DNA of 64,000 nt from Rhizobium sp. NFR07 (GTDB lineage Bacteria; Pseudomonadota; Alphaproteobacteria; Rhizobiales; Rhizobiaceae), in assembly GCF_900111905.1 (NCBI RefSeq), contig NZ_FOKM01000002.1, positions 62,001 to 126,000 of the forward strand. The letters are read 5' to 3'. The position numbers and the translations under genes are program-made. Shown piece after piece: positions 38,712 to 48,946 of the stretch (its first letter is position 1; every line of letters starts with the position of its first letter). Below the pieces are notes generated by a model. It saw nothing but the letters and a program-made list of their open reading frames with translations. It was not told where the DNA came from and did no database searches.

Positions 38712-39769
38712 GTGGAGAAAAACCGATCCGCGTCCTCGTCGCAGGCCTCGGCAACATGGGCCGCAGCCATGCGCTCGCCTATCACAATGATCCGGGCTAC
38801 GAGATCGTCGGGCTGGTCAACCGCTCGGTGCCGAAGCTTGATCCGGCGCTGTCGGGCTACGAGATCCATCCGGATTTTATCGAGGCGCTCGACGAGCTGA
38901 AGCCGGACCTCTGTGCCATCTGCACCTATTCCGACAGTCATGCAGACTACGCCGTTGCCGCCTTTGAGGCCGGCTGCCACGTCTTCGTCGAAAAGCCGCT
39001 GGCGACAACCGTCTCGGACGCCGAACGGGTCGTGGCAGCCGCCAAGGCTGCGGGGAAAAAACTGGTGATCGGCTATATCCTGCGCCACCATCCGTCCTGG
39101 ATCCGGCTGATCGCCGAAGCCCGCAAGCTTGGCCCGCCCTTCGTCTTCCGCATGAACCTCAACCAGCAGTCCTCCGGCCCGACCTGGGACGTGCACAAGG
39201 CGCTGATGAACACGACGCCGCCGATCGTCGATTGCGGCGTGCATTATGTCGACGTCATGTGCCAGATCACCGATGCCAAGCCGGTCGAAGTGCGCGGCAT
39301 GGGCCTGCGCCTCTCCGACGAGATCGCGCCGGACATGTACAATTACGGCCACCTTCAGGTGATCTTCGACGACAAGTCGGTCGGCTGGTACGAGGCCGGC
39401 TGGGGGCCGATGATTTCGGAAACCGCCTTCTTCGTGAAGGACGTCATGTCGCCCAAGGGGTCGGTCTCGATCGTCATGGATCCGAATGCCAAGTCCGATG
39501 ACATCGACACCCATACGAAAACCTCGGTGATCCGCCTGCACAGCGCCGAGACCGGGCCGGACGGAAAATTCATCCGCCCCGACGAAGACATGAAGATGGC
39601 CGGCGAGCCGGGTCACCAGGAACTCTGCGACCTGGAACAGGCCTATATGCTGAAGGCGATCCGCGAGGACATCGATCTTGCGCGCCATATGGACGATGCG
39701 GTGCAATCTCTGCGTATCTGCCTGGCCGCCGACGAAAGCGCCCGCACGGGCAAACCGGTCTATCTCTAG
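38708..39769 (+). CDS. Gfo/Idh/MocA family oxidoreductase
   Basis: 353-residue NAD(P)-dependent sugar-type dehydrogenase. Rossmann domain (1-125) with VLVAGLGNMGRSHALAY and the EKPLATTVSDAERVV motif; C-terminal alpha/beta domain with the catalytic-site stretch VDCGVHYVDVMCQITD, including the His near Asp. GTG 38708 is the start, overlapping the permease stop. The substrate is unknown; in an amino-sugar ABC operon it may oxidise a sugar such as a MurNAc derivative or glycoside so that it enters the murQ/nagA route. That is inference. Confidence 0.88.
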   Translation: MSGEKPIRVLVAGLGNMGRSHALAYHNDPGYEIVGLVNRSVPKLDPALSGYEIHPDFIEALDELKPDLCAICTYSDSHADYAVAAFEAGCHVFVEKPLATTVSDAERVVAAAKAAGKKLVIGYILRHHPSWIRLIAEARKLGPPFVFRMNLNQQSSGPTWDVHKALMNTTPPIVDCGVHYVDVMCQITDAKPVEVRGMGLRLSDEIAPDMYNYGHLQVIFDDKSVGWYEAGWGPMISETAFFVKDVMSPKGSVSIVMDPNAKSDDIDTHTKTSVIRLHSAETGPDGKFIRPDEDMKMAGEPGHQELCDLEQAYMLKAIREDIDLARHMDDAVQSLRICLAADESARTGKPVYL

Positions 39770-39802
39770 GGCCGGCCACGAAATTTACTAAGGAAGACGC
39801 TC

Positions 39803-40804
39803 TTGGGTTCGCTGCAACTGTCATCCATCCGAAAAGCCTTCGGCGATCATGAAGTGCTGAAGGGCATCGATCTAGACGTCAAGGAAGGCGAATTCGTCAT
39901 CTTCGTCGGCCCTTCCGGCTGCGGCAAGTCCACGCTTCTGCGGGTCATCGCCGGTCTCGAGGATGCGACCTCCGGCTCGATCAGGATCGACGGTAAGGAA
40001 GTGGCGACCGTTCCGCCCGCCAAGCGCGGCATCGCCATGGTCTTCCAGTCCTACGCGCTCTATCCGCACCTGACCGTGAAGGACAATATGGGTCTCGGCC
40101 TCAAGCAGGCCGGCACGCCGAAGTCCGAGATTGAAGACCGCGTCTCCAAGGCATCGGCCATGCTGTCGCTCGAACCCTATCTCGCCCGCCGGCCTGCGGA
40201 GCTTTCCGGCGGCCAGCGTCAGCGCGTGGCGATCGGCCGGGCCATCGTTCGCGAACCTAGCCTGTTTCTCTTCGATGAGCCGCTGTCGAACCTCGACGCG
40301 GCGCTACGTGTGCAGACGCGGCTCGAGATCGCCCGCCTGCACAAGCGCCTGAAGGCAACGATGATCTACGTCACCCATGACCAGGTCGAGGCGATGACGC
40401 TGGCCGACAAGATCGTCGTCCTGAGTGCCGGTGCGATCGAGCAGGTCGGTTCTCCGATGGAGCTCTATAACAGGCCGGCCAACATCTTCGTTGCCGGCTT
40501 CATCGGCTCGCCCCAGATGAATTTCATTCCGGCCGATCAGCTTGGCGAAACGGGCTGCAAGACGATCGGCATCCGGCCCGAGCATATATCTCTGTCGCGC
40601 GAGAGCGGTGACTGGAAGGGCAAGGTCGTGCATGCCGAACATCTCGGTGCCGACACGATCCTCTATCTCGAGACGGAAACGGCCGGCCTCGTCACGGTGC
40701 GCCTCTTCGGCGAACATCGCTACGATGCCGATGACGTTGTCTTCGCCACGCCGGACAAGACCCGCATCCACCGCTTCGACGCAAACGACCAGGCGATCCG
40801 CTAG
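39803..40804 (+). CDS. ABC sugar transporter ATP-binding protein (MalK/UgpC type)
   Basis: 333-residue ATPase. Walker [13 protein letters not shown] at about residue 38, Q loop FQSYALYPH, signature [15 protein letters not shown], Walker [13 protein letters not shown], switch His in VTHDQ, and a C-terminal TOBE domain beginning near [10 protein letters not shown]. It starts with TTG at 39803 (AAGGA 8-12 bases upstream), giving [13 protein letters not shown]. It powers the two permeases upstream; the family often serves several sugar systems. Confidence 0.92.
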   Translation: MGSLQLSSIRKAFGDHEVLKGIDLDVKEGEFVIFVGPSGCGKSTLLRVIAGLEDATSGSIRIDGKEVATVPPAKRGIAMVFQSYALYPHLTVKDNMGLGLKQAGTPKSEIEDRVSKASAMLSLEPYLARRPAELSGGQRQRVAIGRAIVREPSLFLFDEPLSNLDAALRVQTRLEIARLHKRLKATMIYVTHDQVEAMTLADKIVVLSAGAIEQVGSPMELYNRPANIFVAGFIGSPQMNFIPADQLGETGCKTIGIRPEHISLSRESGDWKGKVVHAEHLGADTILYLETETAGLVTVRLFGEHRYDADDVVFATPDKTRIHRFDANDQAIR

Positions 40805-40947
40805 AGCTTTGCCTTCAAAGTCGGGCGCGGCATCCCGACTCTGATCGCCGCTGCATTCCGGCGCCGTTCACCGCTTCGTGTCGAGCTGTCCGTCCCGGTC
40901 ACAGAACCTCATCGCTTCATCTGCGTTGTGTGTGCAGAGGAAGCATC

Positions 40948-41193
40948 ATGGTTATAACAATCGTACTGATTTCGGCGGTCGCACTTGTCGCGGTCACTTT
41001 CGGCGCAATCATCCACCAGAAGGCGCTGGCCTATCAGGCCTACCGCTGTGACGAGGACGCGCTGGGTGAAATCCCGCTCCGTCCCGCAGCACGGGCAAGG
41101 CAGGCTTCGCCGCGCCAGTCCACGCATCTCAGAAATGCGGCAATCGCCCGCCGCAAGGCCGCGCAGGCATGCGGACATCATGCATATCAGTGA
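40948..41193 (+). CDS. small putative single-pass membrane protein
   Basis: 81 residues. The N-terminal membrane helix MVITIVLISAVALVAVTFGA (1-20) is followed by a basic cytoplasmic tail rich in Arg/Ala (RPAARARQ, AIARRKAAQ). CAGAGGAAG sits 5-12 bases before the ATG, a good ribosome site. I do not recognise a family; it has no nearby partner. It lies downstream of the ABC ATPase and 38 bases before the tRNA-Ala gene, on the other strand to it. Confidence 0.5.
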   Translation: MVITIVLISAVALVAVTFGAIIHQKALAYQAYRCDEDALGEIPLRPAARARQASPRQSTHLRNAAIARRKAAQACGHHAYQ

Positions 41194-41230
41194 TGCGGGC
41201 GAGATAATCTGATTTTCATTGAAGAAGGTT

Positions 41231-41306
41231 TGGTGGAGCTAAGCGGGATCGAACCGCTGACCTCCTGCGTGCAAGGCAGGCGCTCTCCCAGCTGAGCTAT
41301 AGCCCC
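41231..41306 (-). tRNA. tRNA-Ala (anticodon TGC)
   Basis: The minus strand folds into a full cloverleaf of 76 nt including encoded CCA. Acceptor GGGGCTA pairs with TAGCTCC with the G3-T70 wobble pair that is the alanine identity element. The D arm is AGCTCAGCTGGGAGAGC, the anticodon loop CTTGCAC carries TGC, and the T arm is GCGGTTCGATCCCGC. It reads GCA and, with wobble, other alanine codons. Confidence 0.97.
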
Positions 41307-41411
41307 ATCGGGTGGTCCGGTATTTCCGGTCCTGGGAAACTCCGAAGCGATGTTCGCGTCGGGGTGGCGGCTTATTACTTCCGGTTTTTTCGAAGTGCAA
41401 GCCGAAATTTC

Positions 41412-41446
41412 AACGCCCGGCAATTTTTCTGAAATTGCCGGGCGTT
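41412..41446 (-). terminator. terminator of the FYDLN acid-rich protein gene
   Basis: Perfect 15-bp stem AACGCCCGGCAATTT / AAATTGCCGGGCGTT (41412-41426 with 41432-41446) around a 5-base loop, 12 bases past the gene stop on the minus strand. Confidence 0.8.
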
Positions 41447-41458
41447 AGTATCAGTTAC

Positions 41459-41845
41459 TTACTGCTCGTCGTCGTCGCCGCCGACGCCGATGATGCCCGA
41501 CATGTCGTCGTCATCGTCTTCTTCTTCCTCGAGGAAGGTATCGTCGTCATCGTCGCCCATGTCGACGTCATCGTCGTCGCCCATGTCCGGGATGTCGTCG
41601 CCATTGCCCTCGGCGTCGGCATCATTCTGCGACGTGACTTCGGCTTCCTGGTTCTCGCTGTCGACTTCTTCGACTTCTTCTTCCGCGGCCTGCTCCATCT
41701 TTACGGCGGCGCTGTGCTCTTCGAAGAACGACATCGGCCAGGACTTGCCGCTATAGGGAGAGACGACCGGGTCACGGTTCAGGTCGTAGAACTTCTTTCC
41801 GGTATCCGGGTCGGTACGCTTTGTTCCGAGTTCCGCTTTTGCCAC
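41459..41845 (-). CDS. FYDLN acid domain protein (TIGR02300)
   Basis: 128 residues. The N-terminal domain (1-45) is conserved in Alphaproteobacteria: KAELGTKRTDPDTGKKFYDLNRDPVVSPYSG, shortened here to ELGTKR, KKFYDLN and PVVSPYSG. The C-terminal two thirds are very acidic, with runs of aspartate and glutamate from about residue 52 (EEEVEEVDSE, DDDDVDMGDDDDD, EEEEDDDDD). No cysteines. The function is not known; the C-terminus is likely disordered and could bind basic proteins or cations. It lies divergent from aroA, as in related genomes. Confidence 0.92.
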   Translation of the reverse strand: MAKAELGTKRTDPDTGKKFYDLNRDPVVSPYSGKSWPMSFFEEHSAAVKMEQAAEEEVEEVDSENQEAEVTSQNDADAEGNGDDIPDMGDDDDVDMGDDDDDTFLEEEEDDDDDMSGIIGVGGDDDEQ

Positions 41846-42060
41846 TGTTAAGCCTCATGAGCCTGCCGATCAGATCGGCGCGCCGCGGTTGCGGCGATGG
41901 ATGAAAGGGTGAAAAATCTAAGCCGGTCCCCATAAGGCCAACGGCCCTTGATGTCAAAGCCAAACTTTCCTTGCTCTTCAAGGCAACAAGCGGATGACCA
42001 CCCAATGGCTTTGTGCTAACCACGGCGCCACATTCGAGACAGCTCAGAAAGTAAGGATAG

Positions 42061-43427
<1,367 letters not shown>

Positions 43428-43428
<1 letters not shown>

Positions 43429-44063
43429 TGGGCTTCATCATTGCCATCGATGGACCGGCCGCGGCCGGCAAGGGAACGCTGTCTCGCCAGATTGCCGAGG
43501 AATACGGTTTCCACCACCTCGACACCGGCCTGACCTATCGCGCGACGGCCAAGGCGCTGCTCGATGCCGGCCTCGCCCTTGATGACGAGGCTGTCGCCGG
43601 CAAGATAGCGCGTGAGGTTGAGCTTGCAGGTCTCGATCGCGATATTCTCTCTGCCCATGCGATCGGCGAGGCGGCGTCGAAGATCGCCGTGATGCCGAAG
43701 GTCAGGCGTGCGCTCGTCGAGGCCCAGCAGGCCTTTTCGAAAAGGGAGCCGGGCACGGTTCTCGACGGCCGCGATATCGGCACCGTCGTCTGCCCGGATG
43801 CGCCGGTAAAGCTCTATGTCACGGCCTCGCCTGAAGTGCGCGCCAGGCGTCGCCATGACGAAATCATCGGCAAGGGCGGCGAGGCGAGCTATGACGAGAT
43901 TTTCGCCGACGTGAAGAAGCGCGATGCCCGCGACATGGGCCGCGCCGACAGCCCTTTGAAGCCCGCCGAAGACGCGCACTTGCTTGATACGTCGGAAATG
44001 AGTATAGAGGCGGCGTTTCAGGCAGCGAAGTCGTTCATCGACGCCGCCCTGAAGAAAAATTGA
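43428..44063 (+). CDS. cmk: cytidylate kinase
   Basis: Phosphorylates CMP/dCMP with ATP. 211-residue P-loop kinase with [12 protein letters not shown] (10-21), the [10 protein letters not shown] region, DGRDIGTVV and the LID-type RARRRHDE. The ATG at 43428 overlaps the aroA stop by one base (TGATG). An upstream long frame inside aroA is a shadow. The aroA-cmk-rpsA order is the standard one, linking translation and pyrimidine supply. Confidence 0.96.
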
Positions 44064-44170
44064 CGGCCTGCCGGTTATCCGGCGTTTCGTTGTCTATACC
44101 CGCAGTTCGATCCCAGCGTCGGATGCCTCCCACGGAACAGCCGTAGAGAGAGGCGGACTTGGACTTCGGG

Positions 44171-44217
44171 CGTGTTTAACACGAACCACCGACGCATCCG
44201 TGTCCTTGTTGGACACG
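44171..44217 (+). promoter_or_regulatory. tandem hairpins in the rpsA leader
   Basis: Two stems upstream of rpsA: CGTGTT/AACACG around one base (44171-44183), and CGTGTCC/GGACACG with loop TTGTT (44199-44217). The second ends 4 bases before the AGGAG ribosome site (44222-44226). S1 represses its own mRNA in E. coli, so a structured leader is plausible here. Not matched to a named element. Confidence 0.4.
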
Positions 44218-44230
44218 ATCAGGAGATTCC

Positions 44231-45937
44231 ATGGCAGTAACTAACCCCACGCGGGAGGACTTCGCAGCCCTCCTCGAAGAATCCTTCGCTTCCAACGATC
44301 TGGCCGAAGGCTACGTTACCAAAGGTCTGGTAACGGCGATCGAAAAGGACATGGCAGTTGTCGACGTCGGCCTCAAGGTCGAAGGTCGCATCGCGCTGAA
44401 GGAATTCGGCGCCAAGGGCAAGGACGGCTCGCTGAAGGTCGGCGACGAAGTCGAAGTTTACGTCGAGCGCATCGAAAACGCTCTCGGCGAAGCAGTTCTG
44501 TCGCGCGAGAAGGCTCGCCGCGAAGAGAGCTGGGTCAAGCTCGAAGCCAAGTTCGAAGCTGGCGAGCGCGTTGAAGGCATCATCTTCAACCAGGTCAAGG
44601 GTGGCTTCACCGTCGATCTCGACGGCGCCGTTGCCTTCCTGCCGCGTTCGCAGGTCGACATCCGTCCGATCCGCGACGTCACCCCGCTCATGCACAACCC
44701 GCAGCCCTTCGAAATCCTCAAGATGGACAAGCGTCGCGGCAACATCGTTGTTTCGCGCCGTACGGTTCTCGAAGAGTCCCGTGCCGAGCAGCGTTCTGAA
44801 ATCGTTCAGAACCTCGAAGAAGGCCAGGTTGTTGACGGCGTCGTCAAGAACATCACCGATTACGGTGCGTTCGTTGACCTCGGCGGCATCGACGGCCTGC
44901 TGCACGTGACCGACATGGCATGGCGCCGCGTCAACCATCCGTCGGAAATCCTGTCCATTGGCCAGTCGGTCAAGGTTCAGATCATCCGCATCAACCAGGA
45001 AACCCACCGCATCTCGCTCGGCATGAAGCAGCTCGAGTCGGATCCGTGGGATGGCATCGCGGCCAAGTACCCGATCGGCAAGAAGATCTCCGGTACCGTC
45101 ACGAACATCACCGACTACGGTGCATTCGTAGAGCTGGAGCCGGGCATCGAAGGCCTGATCCACATCTCCGAAATGTCCTGGACCAAGAAGAACGTACATC
45201 CCGGCAAGATCCTGTCCACGAGCCAGGAAGTCGACGTTGTCGTTCTCGAAGTCGATCCGTCCAAGCGCCGCATCTCGCTCGGTCTCAAGCAGACCCTCGA
45301 GAACCCGTGGCAGGCATTCGCCTTCTCGCATCCGGCCGGCACTGAAGTCGAAGGCGAAGTCAAGAACAAGACCGAGTTCGGTCTGTTCATCGGCCTCGAA
45401 GGCGACGTTGACGGCATGGTTCACCTTTCCGATCTGGATTGGAACCGTCCGGGCGAACAGGTCATCGAAGAGTTCAACAAGGGCGACGTCGTCAAGGCAG
45501 TCGTTCTGGATGTTGACGTCGAGAAGGAGCGTATCTCGCTCGGCATCAAGCAGCTCGGCAAGGATGCCGTTGGTGATGCGGCCGCTTCCGGCGACCTGCG
45601 CAAGAACGCTGTCGTCTCGGCTGAAGTCATCGCCGTCAACGACGGTGGCATCGAAGTGAAGCTCGTCAACCACGAAGACCTCACCTCGTTCATCCGCCGC
45701 GCAGACCTCGCTCGCGATCGTGACGATCAGCGTCCGGAGCGTTTCTCGGTCGGTCAGACCCTCGATGCCCGCGTCGTCAACTTCTCCAAGAAGGACCGCA
45801 AGGTCATGCTGTCGATCAAGGCTCTCGAGATCGCAGAAGAGAAGGAAGCCGTTGCTCAATTCGGTTCGTCCGACTCTGGCGCATCGCTCGGCGACATCCT
45901 CGGCGCAGCTCTGAAGAACCGCGGCAACAACGAGTAA
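44231..45937 (+). CDS. rpsA: 30S ribosomal protein S1
   Basis: 568-residue mRNA-binding protein of the small subunit, made of six S1 motifs (about residues 33-95, 115-180, 203-268, 290-355, 377-440, 462-535). The repeats show GKISGTVTNITDYGAFVEL, DGVVKNITDYGAFVDLGG and GLIHISEMSW, among others. It brings mRNA to the 30S subunit. Codon use is strongly biased, as for pnp and rpsO, which fits high expression. It starts at 44231 with AGGAG 5 bases upstream, and a 14-bp T-tailed terminator follows. Confidence 0.98.
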   Translation: MAVTNPTREDFAALLEESFASNDLAEGYVTKGLVTAIEKDMAVVDVGLKVEGRIALKEFGAKGKDGSLKVGDEVEVYVERIENALGEAVLSREKARREESWVKLEAKFEAGERVEGIIFNQVKGGFTVDLDGAVAFLPRSQVDIRPIRDVTPLMHNPQPFEILKMDKRRGNIVVSRRTVLEESRAEQRSEIVQNLEEGQVVDGVVKNITDYGAFVDLGGIDGLLHVTDMAWRRVNHPSEILSIGQSVKVQIIRINQETHRISLGMKQLESDPWDGIAAKYPIGKKISGTVTNITDYGAFVELEPGIEGLIHISEMSWTKKNVHPGKILSTSQEVDVVVLEVDPSKRRISLGLKQTLENPWQAFAFSHPAGTEVEGEVKNKTEFGLFIGLEGDVDGMVHLSDLDWNRPGEQVIEEFNKGDVVKAVVLDVDVEKERISLGIKQLGKDAVGDAAASGDLRKNAVVSAEVIAVNDGGIEVKLVNHEDLTSFIRRADLARDRDDQRPERFSVGQTLDARVVNFSKKDRKVMLSIKALEIAEEKEAVAQFGSSDSGASLGDILGAALKNRGNNE

Positions 45938-45956
45938 TCGTTATTGCACTGAAATG

Positions 45957-45993
45957 AAAAAGCCGCCGGATCGAAAGGTCCGGCGGCTTTTTT
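45957..45993 (+). terminator. rpsA intrinsic terminator
   Basis: Stem AAAAAGCCGCCGGA / TCCGGCGGCTTTTT (45957-45970 with 45979-45992), loop TCGAAAGG, T-run at the 3' side. It is 19 bases after the rpsA stop and may also act on the convergent gene. Confidence 0.92.
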
Positions 45994-46047
45994 CATGCCT
46001 GTCTTGATGGAAGTGCAGCCGCGGCCGACCTGGCCCGATGCGGCGCG

Positions 46048-47751
46048 TCAGCTCCAGCCCGCCATTCGCCAGTAGAGATCGTTGGGCCGGCCCTCGTCCT
46101 CGTCGGGTCGTGCTTCACCGGCACTTTCCGGCCTGTCTTCCCGGCTCTCGCCGTCCCGTGCCGCTTCTTCCTCGTTCTCGTCGCCTTGCTCGCCCCTGTG
46201 GAAGCCGTGATCCTGCGCCGGAGCTTCATCCTCCTCGTCGCCGATCTCCGCGATTGCACGCGCCTTGCGCTCCTCGCGTTCGGGCTCCTGCTCCGCCGGC
46301 GGATAGGCAACGTAAGGCCACGGCACGCCTTCGCGGGTTGCCTGTGGCAAGCTGCCGGCAAGCATTGCCATCTGTCTGTCCAGCGGCTCGCTGCCATCGG
46401 ACTGTGCTTTTGCCGTACCCTCAGAAGGTGGCGGCACGGTCGGTTTGTCGGCGGTGGAGGTATCGGTCGTCCCGGCGCCGCGCGCAGTGCCCGCTGCCTG
46501 CCTGGCCGCGCCGTCGGCGGCAACGGGCTCGTCCTGGCCCGCGGGCTGCGCGGTCGGGACAGCGGAGGGGTGTTCCGAAAGCCGGGCCGCCGCACCGGTC
46601 TGGGGCGTTGCTTCACCCGCAGCGACAAGGCCGGTCATCCAGCTCGCCAGTTCGGCGAGCATCAGCCTTGCATTCGAGAGGCCGGCACGCCCGTCGATCG
46701 ATGGCGCACGCATCCCGGTCTCGGCAACGCGCGGGCCTTTCGCGCGGTTTTCGTCACCTCTCGATGTGGTCGCAGCCTCGTCGCGAGCGCGCGTGGCGGG
46801 TGCCGCACCCGTATCGCCGTCGATTGCCGCTGTATCGGGACCTGAGGGAGAATTCGGCATTGCTCCCGTACCGGCAACCTGTCCGGGCATGATCTGTACA
46901 GCCTGGCCGCGTGCGGTGCCGTTCGCTGCCGGGTTCGCGGTCGGAGAACCTGGTTGGGCCGGACGCTCAAGACGGTTGTCCTGCCTGTCCGCCGGATCTC
47001 TTCCATCTCCGGTGTTCTGCGTGGACTGCTGGCCGTCGGCGCGAGGCGGTGTGCTCTCCGGGGTGTCCTGCGGCAAAACCTGCTGCGATGGCGGCGAGAG
47101 AGGTGCTGCTTGCGACGGAGCTGTCGAAGCCGCTGGCGCGGCGCCCGCAGCCGTTGCCGCACCCTGGGCTCCGGCCGACGCGCCTGCCGGCGTGCCGCCT
47201 TGGGCTGCGGGCGCCGGTCGCGAGGCGTTGCCGTTGGCAGCCTGGTCGGCGCTGCCGTTCTGCCGATAGGAGCTGACGACGGCCTTCGCCGCCAGGTCAC
47301 GCTCGCTGGCGCTTGCCGTCTCGATATAGGCAGCCAGCCGTGCCGCATCGGGGCCGGCCGGATCGTTGAGGATTTCGGCGAGGAGCCGCAGGGTCACGCC
47401 CTTGACGATCTGGTTGAGTAGACGCTCGATCGACATGCGTTCGGCAGGGTTGAGCGCCCGCACGGCTTCGGAAAGGCGGGTCGCATAGTCGACCAGCGCT
47501 TCGTTTTCGCCGCGCGGGATGTTGAGGACCTTGCCGATCGTCTCGGCGAAGATCGAAAAGCTCTGGGCGAGCTTCAGCTGGGCGGAAAGCGACAATGCAT
47601 CCATGCGCCCGCTGGAGATCGGTGCCGCCACATCGCTGTCGGCCGTCCAGGCGGTTGTGGGGGCAGCAAGGCTCAGGCGTGCGGCGGCAGCCGGCGCGAG
47701 GCTCTGGAAATCGGAATTCGAACTCAACGCGGCACGAACAGGTGGCAGCAT
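46048..47751 (-). CDS. large Pro/Ala/Gly-rich protein of unknown function
   Basis: 567 residues by the start at 47751 (MLPPVRAALSSN), chosen because GGAG sits 7-10 bases upstream; ATG 47763 would add four residues. An ordered-looking N-terminal helical domain (about 40-160; LKLAQSFSIFAETIGKVLNI, then RLLNQIVKGVTLRLLAEIL) is followed by a low-complexity region rich in Ala/Pro/Gly/Gln. A highly charged Glu/Arg/Asp tail follows, ending DLYWRMAGWS. No enzyme motif or signal peptide is seen. The layout resembles ruler proteins such as FliK in composition only, and I do not assign it. It is 198 bases downstream of the next gene on the same strand. Confidence 0.65.
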   Translation of the reverse strand: MLPPVRAALSSNSDFQSLAPAAAARLSLAAPTTAWTADSDVAAPISSGRMDALSLSAQLKLAQSFSIFAETIGKVLNIPRGENEALVDYATRLSEAVRALNPAERMSIERLLNQIVKGVTLRLLAEILNDPAGPDAARLAAYIETASASERDLAAKAVVSSYRQNGSADQAANGNASRPAPAAQGGTPAGASAGAQGAATAAGAAPAASTAPSQAAPLSPPSQQVLPQDTPESTPPRADGQQSTQNTGDGRDPADRQDNRLERPAQPGSPTANPAANGTARGQAVQIMPGQVAGTGAMPNSPSGPDTAAIDGDTGAAPATRARDEAATTSRGDENRAKGPRVAETGMRAPSIDGRAGLSNARLMLAELASWMTGLVAAGEATPQTGAAARLSEHPSAVPTAQPAGQDEPVAADGAARQAAGTARGAGTTDTSTADKPTVPPPSEGTAKAQSDGSEPLDRQMAMLAGSLPQATREGVPWPYVAYPPAEQEPEREERKARAIAEIGDEEDEAPAQDHGFHRGEQGDENEEEAARDGESREDRPESAGEARPDEDEGRPNDLYWRMAGWS

Positions 47752-47949
47752 CGCATGCTCCATCAGTTGTCTGCGACGGTGGGGACAGTTCGGCCATTCG
47801 TGCAGCGCGACAAAGGCACTGCGGCTGCAACGCCTCATGGCGCATTCTTGCCGATTGACAGCAGAGGTTACGGCCGAATGGTTAACGCACCGCTAATCCG
47901 GCGCGGAGTGGTCGTGGCGCAAGCGGTGCAAACGGCAGAGTTGCAGGAG

Positions 47950-48837
47950 TTACGCGGCCTTCTTGCGCAGTTCGTAGAGCCCGATCTCGTCGGTAACGAC
48001 AGGCAGAATGCCGTCATTGCCCTCTTCGCCTGCATCCTCGGCCTTTTCGGCATCTGCCGCGAGAATGGCCAGCGATGTGGAGGCTTCGACGCTTTCGGCG
48101 CCATCATCGGTGGGGTTCGCGGCGAGTTCGTCGTTCTTCTCTTCGACGGCATCCTGGTTTTCCTGGACGTCTTCGAGCTTCTGCCCGGCTTCCGCGGCCT
48201 GGATGTTTTCCAGCCGCTCGGCGCGCGTCCCGGCATCTTCCACGCGCGTCGGGTCATATCCCTGCGGACCGAGCTTCAGCTCATCGAGCGACTTCGGATC
48301 GGCGGTATCTTCCATTCGCTGGACGACCCGCTCGACTTCGGTACCGAGTTTGCCGCCATTGGCTTTCTTGATCAGGGCTTCGCTCAGCCGCTCGTTGTCG
48401 TCGCCATAGGGGTTCTTGATGGCGTTGAGCAGGGTGTCCATCGAAATGCCGAGGTCGGCGAAGCCGATCTTCTCGGACAATGCGCGGACATCGTTCGGAG
48501 CCATGCCCTTCAGTGCTTCTTCCAGCGCACGGCCGAGCTTGTAGGAAGAGCGGGCTTCATCGGTATCAAGCCCGAGTTCGTCCGCCAGCCTTTCGACGAG
48601 ATCCATCTTCAAGGCGGCAGGATCGGCATTTCCCGTTCCAAAAAGAGCGGTGGCGATCTTCTCGCGGGCGCGTTTGGCATCCTCGCTGGCGCTGAGGCGT
48701 GCCTCGGTCAGCTTGTCGCGTTCCTTGCCGGTGCGCTGTTCCTCGTCCTGCCTGCGCTGCTCCTCCATGCCGTCGAGCATCGACTGCATCGTGTTGGTCG
48801 CGGTAAGTCCATAGCTTTGCTGGGTAGGAAGCAGCAT
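47950..48837 (-). CDS. hypothetical protein, helical and acidic
   Basis: 295 residues. The N-terminus MLLPTQQSYGLTATNTMQSM is followed by a charged helix region (EEQRRQDEEQRTGKERDKL, coiled-coil-like), a central globular-looking part (LVERLADELGLDTDEARSSY, GFADLGISMDTLLNAIKNPY) and a long acidic C-terminus (AEAGQKLEDVQENQDAVEEK). No signal peptide or enzyme motif is visible. The start at 48837 was chosen over an ATG at 48873. It lies upstream of the Pro/Ala-rich protein on the same strand; the pair may act together, which is inference. I do not recognise the family. Confidence 0.6.
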   Translation of the reverse strand: MLLPTQQSYGLTATNTMQSMLDGMEEQRRQDEEQRTGKERDKLTEARLSASEDAKRAREKIATALFGTGNADPAALKMDLVERLADELGLDTDEARSSYKLGRALEEALKGMAPNDVRALSEKIGFADLGISMDTLLNAIKNPYGDDNERLSEALIKKANGGKLGTEVERVVQRMEDTADPKSLDELKLGPQGYDPTRVEDAGTRAERLENIQAAEAGQKLEDVQENQDAVEEKNDELAANPTDDGAESVEASTSLAILAADAEKAEDAGEEGNDGILPVVTDEIGLYELRKKAA

Positions 48838-48946
48838 GGTGAGGTCCGGTCTTCTAGGTGTTTTTCTCCGCATGCAACGTAAGGTTTCACTGGTTAATGA
48901 AACCTTGACGAGGCATTGGAACTTATCTCACCGGAAAACAGCTCCC

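Noticed and set aside
40819..40840. Terminator after the sugar ATPase gene
   Set aside because: Only a 7-bp stem (AGTCGGG/CCCGACT) with no following T-run; too weak to call.
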